From NCBI RefSeq assembly GCF_003247215.1, contig NZ_QKAP01000104.1:1-39263 (forward strand): a DNA stretch of 39,263 nt, in the 5' to 3' direction. The notes below the pieces were generated by a model. The model ran no database searches. It was not told the origin of the DNA and saw only the letters and a program-made list of their open reading frames with translations. This stretch comes from Malonomonas rubra. Lineage in GTDB: Bacteria; Desulfobacterota; Desulfuromonadia; Desulfuromonadales; Geopsychrobacteraceae. The translations under genes were made by a program, and so were the position numbers. This document shows, piece by piece, positions 34,824 to 39,263 of the stretch; position 1 is the first letter of the stretch, and each line of letters begins with the position of its first letter.

Positions 34824-36052
34824 TCATCCAGTTTGCTCTTTCCGGCGAACAGATACCAACCGGCGGCCAGCAACTGGCAACCGATCAAAAGCAGAAATGC
34901 CGCACGATAACCTGCCGGTTGATATCCGCCATCCATATCGGTCGGCCACAGGCCGATAACCGCACCAATCAGCCACTGTCCAGCAAATGCGCCGACAAAG
35001 ACAAGCAAATTGAGGCAGGTGTTGCAGCGTCCGGTCAAGTTTTTCGGGAAGCTTTGCGCCAGTACGGCATACGGCAGAATACAGGAGGTTCCGAAGAACC
35101 CGAAGCAAGGCCACAGCACTGTGGCATACTCCGGCACTCCAACCAGAAACCCCTGAATCAAAATGAAACAACTCATGCCACTTGCCGCAACCACCACCGG
35201 TGAAATCCCAACTTTGGACAGGCGTCCCGTCAGACTGCCGAAGGTAAAATAGCCGACAATCATCGCCAACGCGATCACAAACAACATCTCGGAAACCTGA
35301 CCGCGACCATACCCTGCAACATCCCGCAACCAGGGGCCGGACCAGAGTCCCTGAATCGAGAGGTAAGCAGACTGCCCTGCAAATGCCCACGGTGCTATCC
35401 GCCAGAAAACTTTGCTTTTCAGTACCGACCTGAGCCCCTGCAGCTGTTCGGCAAAGCTCTCCGGAAGCTGCTCTCGGGGCCGCTCCGGCACAACAAAAAA
35501 AACCGTCACTGCAGCAATCAATCCGAGTCCTGCCAGGGCCAGAAACACGCCACGCCAATCGGTAAACTGTAATGCGGCTTGCACCGGTGTCGTTGCCGTC
35601 AGTGCGCCCAGGCCGCCCGACACCATCTGCACACCGTTGGCGAAGGGTAATTTTTGGACCGGCAACCAGGTCGAAAATGATTTAAACGCAGCCATTAAGC
35701 AAGCGGAAACGCCAAGTCCGATCAATGCACGGCCGAGTAAGAGCCCGGCCATAGAATCGGCAACGGAAAACAGTAATGCTCCCGCCGCAGCAAATAGAAG
35801 CAGTAAACTTTCGACGCGCCGCGATCCGAAGCGATCAAGCAAAATCCCCAGCGGAGGCTGAAACGCGGCAAAGGACAGAAAGTAAGCGGAAGTCAATAAA
35901 CCAAGATCAGCCGGGCTAAGAGCCAGGTCGGCGACCAGATCGGCGGCAATGACCGCATTGACGGTACGAAAAGCGTACGAGACAAAATAGCCGAGTCCAA
36001 AGGGCAGAAATAATCGAAGCAGAAGCAACGAGGACGGCGGAGCAGCCATCAT
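34820..36052 (-). CDS. MFS transporter
   Basis: A 410-residue protein with about 12 hydrophobic helices and the MFS loop motif GILLDRFGSRRVESLL between helices 2 and 3. The substrate is not evident from sequence. The start (ATGATG at 36052/36049) overlaps the stop of the upstream radical SAM gene, so the two are translationally coupled. Its 3' end meets the ribB relic. Confidence 0.9.
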   Translation of the reverse strand: MMAAPPSSLLLLRLFLPFGLGYFVSYAFRTVNAVIAADLVADLALSPADLGLLTSAYFLSFAAFQPPLGILLDRFGSRRVESLLLLFAAAGALLFSVADSMAGLLLGRALIGLGVSACLMAAFKSFSTWLPVQKLPFANGVQMVSGGLGALTATTPVQAALQFTDWRGVFLALAGLGLIAAVTVFFVVPERPREQLPESFAEQLQGLRSVLKSKVFWRIAPWAFAGQSAYLSIQGLWSGPWLRDVAGYGRGQVSEMLFVIALAMIVGYFTFGSLTGRLSKVGISPVVVAASGMSCFILIQGFLVGVPEYATVLWPCFGFFGTSCILPYAVLAQSFPKNLTGRCNTCLNLLVFVGAFAGQWLIGAVIGLWPTDMDGGYQPAGYRAAFLLLIGCQLLAAGWYLFAGKSKLDD

Positions 36053-37725
36053 CTACCACCACAGACACCACAACGGGTGCAGCCAGCACTGCAGGGAGGG
36101 GACAACTTACCCTGCAAACCTCGCTGGTACTCCCGCCAAAGATAGTCGCGGGAGAACCCCTGGTCGATCACCTCCCAGGGAAAAGACTCATCCTGCCCCC
36201 GTTCTCTAGTGACATAATCATCGAGGGCAATACCGGCCTTTTTGCACAACTGCTTCAGATTGCCCCCTTCAGCCAGATCAGGCAACAGCCTGCCGATCTG
36301 CCTGTCCCCACGCGATAAAAATGCCTGCAGGACCGAACAGCGGATCGATTCGCTAATCAGGTCGGTGTTCGGCATTCGAGCGATCGCAGCATGGAGGAAG
36401 CGTAGTTTCTTCTTCAAGCTTTTCTCTGGCTCCATACCACACCACTGCAGCGGGGTGAACGGTTTGGGAATAAAAGGGTTAACACTCAAGGTTACACTGC
36501 CCATCTGCCCGCGTGCGCGACCGGCTTCACGCCAGATAAGACGAATTTTTTCAGTCAAAGCGATCAGCTCGTCGAGATCTACCTGAGTTTCGTTCGGCAA
36601 GCCAATCAGAAAATAGAGCTTTAAATTACGGATGCCTCCATCCGCCAGTAGCTGCACGGCATGAAGGATCTGCTCTTCATCAAGATTTTTGTTGATAAGG
36701 TCACGCAGCCGCTGGCTACCCGCCTCAGGTGCAATGGCTGCGGTCCGCAAACCTGATGCGTGTAAGCTAGCAACTTCACTGGCCCTCAGGGCATCCAGGC
36801 GTAAGCTGGATACTGACACCTGCCCACCTCGATCAATAATTTCGCGCTGCAACGGATCGATCTGCGAATGATCAGCAACCGCCGCACCTACAAGACCGAT
36901 TTTGTTTCGTTGACAAAGCCCTTCATCAACCTGGTTCAGCAAATTATCGAGGCTGCGCTCTCGGGGCGGCAGGTAGATGTAGCCAGCAGCGCAAAACCGA
37001 CAACCGCGTGAACAACCGCGAGAAACTTCCGTTAAGGACATGTCTCCGAATTCAGTATCTTCAGCATGAATGAAGCTGCGACTGACAGAATAGTCCAGAT
37101 CGGTTAAAAACTGACGGAGGGGAGTATGAGTTTGGGGGTGATGGGGCAGATAAATTCCAGGCAAGACTGCTAGCTGCCCCCATAGTGATTCATCGACTAC
37201 TACAGCATGCAGAAGTATATCGAGTAATCCAGAGAGAATCGGTTCCGCCTCCCCCACCACGACAACATCAACGACATCAGCCAACGGTTCCGGATTGAGA
37301 AACGCACAGACACCGCCAAACACAACTAGTGGGTAATCTGCTGTTCTGTCATCAGCAAAGAAGGGAACACGCCCGAGTTCAAAAATGAGCGGCAAATTCA
37401 GATAATCGTTTTCAAAAGAAACTGAAAGGGCGATCAGATCGAAATCTGCTAATGGTTGTTGCGATTCATAGGAGACAAGCGGAAAACCGGTTTTGCGATG
37501 TTCCTTCAGCTCATCGTCATCAGGGAGAAAAAAGCGTTCACACAAACAATCTTCACGATTATTCAGCAGGTGATAAACACTTTGAAAGCCGAGGTTGCTC
37601 ATCCCCTGGTGATAGAAATTTGGATAGATCAGGGCGATCCGGTAGCGATCAGTCCACGCATGACGGATGGTTCCTACTTCTTTCGCGAGGCGCTGCTGAA
37701 TTATCTGTATGATCCGGTGTGACAT
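36049..37725 (-). CDS. B12-binding-type radical SAM protein with C-terminal cysteine motif
   Basis: A 558-residue protein. The N-terminal part (about 25-175) is Rossmann-like (IALIYPNFYHQGMSNLGFQ, VVFGGVCAFLNPEPLAD, VVVGEAE), resembling cobalamin-binding domains but without a clear D-x-H-x-x-G base-off motif. The radical SAM motif is Cys238-x3-Cys242-x2-Cys245 in SRGCSRGCRFCAAGY. The last 14 residues hold four more cysteines (545, 549, 552, 555), possibly an extra iron-sulfur site. The family is known in Geobacter-like bacteria but uncharacterised. It ends overlapping the MFS start; the Shine-Dalgarno site is weak. Confidence 0.88.
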   Translation of the reverse strand: MSHRIIQIIQQRLAKEVGTIRHAWTDRYRIALIYPNFYHQGMSNLGFQSVYHLLNNREDCLCERFFLPDDDELKEHRKTGFPLVSYESQQPLADFDLIALSVSFENDYLNLPLIFELGRVPFFADDRTADYPLVVFGGVCAFLNPEPLADVVDVVVVGEAEPILSGLLDILLHAVVVDESLWGQLAVLPGIYLPHHPQTHTPLRQFLTDLDYSVSRSFIHAEDTEFGDMSLTEVSRGCSRGCRFCAAGYIYLPPRERSLDNLLNQVDEGLCQRNKIGLVGAAVADHSQIDPLQREIIDRGGQVSVSSLRLDALRASEVASLHASGLRTAAIAPEAGSQRLRDLINKNLDEEQILHAVQLLADGGIRNLKLYFLIGLPNETQVDLDELIALTEKIRLIWREAGRARGQMGSVTLSVNPFIPKPFTPLQWCGMEPEKSLKKKLRFLHAAIARMPNTDLISESIRCSVLQAFLSRGDRQIGRLLPDLAEGGNLKQLCKKAGIALDDYVTRERGQDESFPWEVIDQGFSRDYLWREYQRGLQGKLSPPCSAGCTRCGVCGGR

Positions 37726-37754
37726 GACTGTTATTTAACCACAGAGGCGTTGCT

Positions 37755-37791
37755 ATGCGAACAAAGAAAAAGGGGCCGCATTTACGGCCCC
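37755..37791 (-). terminator. Rho-independent terminator downstream of ftsZ
   Basis: A 7-bp GC stem (37772-37778 with 37785-37791) is followed on the minus strand by TTTTTTCTTTG. It lies about 190 bases beyond the ftsZ stop; another imperfect hairpin (about 37930-37957) lies closer. Confidence 0.75.
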
Positions 37792-37983
37792 TGGTGACGA
37801 GGGAGTCGTCAGGGAAATAATCACAATATACAGAACGCTGTACATCTGCCGGGCGGAGAACCGGCGCACATCACAGTTAAACTGCTCACAGTATTACCTC
37901 CAACGCCCTATAACCTAGGCGTGATTAAATTCGCAATCTGCTAACCGCAGATGCGAGAAAATCTGGGCAGTACAATCAGTTAA

Positions 37984-39183
37984 CTAATCGACCCGACGAC
38001 GCAGGAACGTCGGGATATCGAACTGTTCATCATCGACAAACAGATCACGATTGCGGCTAGGCGTCTCGCGCTGTTTCATGCCCATTGATCCGGTCTGTTG
38101 ATTGCGTATATGAGTCGGGGTGTCGAAATCAACCTTTGCCGTCGATCGCATCATCGGTTCCGGTCTTGCGCTGAGGGTTTCCGTCACTCTCCGTTTATTC
38201 TCGAAGTTATCGCCGAAACCTGTCGCAATTGCAGTGATTTTAATTTTATCGCCCAAGCTTTCATCGATCACCAGACCAACAATGATGTTGGCGTCCTCAT
38301 GAACCTTTTCATGGATAATGGTCGATGCTTCCTCGAACTCTTCCATGGTCATGCTGGAGGAACCAGAGATATTAACCAAAACGCCCATAGCGCCAGAGAT
38401 GTCGACTTCCTCCAGCAGCGGACTGCTTATGGCGTTATGAGCGGCTTCTGCAGCACGGCGTTCGCCTTCAGCGACACCGATCCCCATCATAGCCATGCCA
38501 CGGTTGCTCATGACGGTTCGAACATCGGCAAAGTCGACGTTGATCAAACCTTCGGTAGTAATCAGGTCGGAGATTCCCTGCACTGCCTGCCGCAGTACAT
38601 CATCGGCCGGCTTAAAGGCATCTAGGATACTCATGTTCTTGCCGGCCAGGCCAAGCAGACGATCATTCGGCACGACAACCAGGGAGTCAACAACTTCCCG
38701 GAGTTCAGTGATGCCCTGCTCGGCACGCTGCATCCGCTGTTTTCCTTCACGGGTAAACGGCTTGGTCACCACACCGACAGTCAGCGCACCGGCTTCTTTC
38801 GCAGCCTTGGCGATAACTGGTGCAGCCCCGGTTCCAGTACCACCGCCCATACCGGCGGCAACAAAGATCATGTCGGAACCTTCAAACATTTCGACCAGGC
38901 GCTGATGATCTTCTTCGGCAGCCTGACGGCCTATTTCCGGATTGGCTCCAGCGCCCAACCCCTTGGTCAGATGGCCTCCGAGCTGTACCTTCATGGAAGC
39001 TGAACTGCGCCGTAATGCCTGGGCATCGGTGTTGGCTGTAATAAACTCAACACCATCGACATTGGAACTAATCATAGTGTTGACTGCATTACCGCCGCCA
39101 CCACCAACACCCACCACGCGAATCTTCGCAACTTGATCCAAGGTATCTTCAAATTGAAACATGACTCCCTCATTCGTAGGCAT
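37984..39183 (-). CDS. ftsZ: Cell division GTPase FtsZ
   Basis: A 399-residue tubulin-like GTPase that forms the division ring. It has VGVGGGGGNAVN near the N-terminus, the G box GGGTGTGAAPVIA, the synergy-loop region NVDFADVRTVMSNRGMAMMG and the C-terminal partner-binding peptide DIPTFLRRR. The start is placed at ATG 39183 because GGGGAGG lies five bases upstream; ATG 39162 (MFQFEDT), the usual family start, has only a too-close GGGAG, so a seven-residue extension is likely. ftsA and ftsQ are presumably just outside the right edge; the last 80 bases hold no gene. Confidence 0.96.
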   Translation of the reverse strand: MPTNEGVMFQFEDTLDQVAKIRVVGVGGGGGNAVNTMISSNVDGVEFITANTDAQALRRSSASMKVQLGGHLTKGLGAGANPEIGRQAAEEDHQRLVEMFEGSDMIFVAAGMGGGTGTGAAPVIAKAAKEAGALTVGVVTKPFTREGKQRMQRAEQGITELREVVDSLVVVPNDRLLGLAGKNMSILDAFKPADDVLRQAVQGISDLITTEGLINVDFADVRTVMSNRGMAMMGIGVAEGERRAAEAAHNAISSPLLEEVDISGAMGVLVNISGSSSMTMEEFEEASTIIHEKVHEDANIIVGLVIDESLGDKIKITAIATGFGDNFENKRRVTETLSARPEPMMRSTAKVDFDTPTHIRNQQTGSMGMKQRETPSRNRDLFVDDEQFDIPTFLRRRVD

Positions 39184-39263
39184 TTTGCCCTCCCCTTTTT
39201 CAGTTGCGCTACAGGCTCTCCGCAGATCCTATAGCTAGTTAAATTTAATTTAGGCTAATTTAG

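Noticed and set aside
34824-35558. 244-codon minus-strand frame inside the MFS gene
   Set aside because: Overlaps the MFS frame on the same strand; its residue make-up is implausible (Cys/Trp/Arg-rich), while the MFS frame has clear helices.
37833-37846. TACAG-aacg-CTGTA inverted repeat as a LexA-like box
   Set aside because: Spacing is wrong for LexA, and the site lies downstream of ftsZ between genes with no promoter nearby.
1-39263. CRISPR arrays, insertion sequences, attachment sites
   Set aside because: No regularly spaced repeats, transposase frames or tRNA-flanking direct repeats were seen.

Overview
The window looks like chromosomal sequence from a Desulfuromonadales-type bacterium (Geobacter / Desulfuromonas / Pelobacter relatives). 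This is inferred from a citrate synthase of the mitochondrial type, as known from Geobacter, from the blocks ispE - tRNA-Gln - prs - rplY - pth and rpsF - rpsR - DUF2232 - rplI, and from a moderate GC content. Most genes are housekeeping genes with clear Shine-Dalgarno sites and clean hairpin terminators. No CRISPR array, insertion sequence or prophage is visible.

Left part (1-10 kb): a structured non-coding edge; an OmpA-type lipoprotein; citrate synthase with a recognisable promoter; a plus-strand operon dus - NtrB-like kinase - NtrC-like sigma-54 activator (the nifR3-ntrBC arrangement); an AT-richer PLP amino-acid decarboxylase that may have been acquired; and dnaB carrying a possible zinc-knuckle insertion. 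Beside dnaB is a tiny SEC-C gene, below the usual size cut-off, that is readable only through a -1 shift at an A8 run.

Middle (10-21.5 kb, nearly all minus strand): hisG-hisI, a DUF4405 membrane protein, the ribosomal operon rpsF-rpsR-DUF2232-rplI with a structured leader, ychF, a K+-dependent-type membrane pyrophosphatase, pth, rplY, prs, tRNA-Gln(TTG) and ispE. A 57-codon remnant of an ABC-transporter ATPase lies between ychF and rpsF.

Right part (21.5-39 kb): a TRAP dicarboxylate-type transporter (dctPQM) behind a near-consensus sigma-54 promoter; a UspA protein; an E2-like acyltransferase whose lipoyl-lysine position is Ser; formate-tetrahydrofolate ligase; a radical SAM enzyme followed by hydantoinase/oxoprolinase A and B; a truncated sensor; a relic of an FMN riboswitch joined to what looks like the last codons of ribB; an MFS transporter overlapping a B12-type radical SAM protein; and ftsZ at the right edge.

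The observations most worth a second look are the frameshifted SEC-C gene, the riboswitch/ribB scar, the lysine-less lipoyl domain, the ABC-ATPase remnant, the dnaB Cys/His cluster, and the radical SAM - HyuA - HyuB cluster. I see no complete, obviously new multi-gene defence or mobile system.
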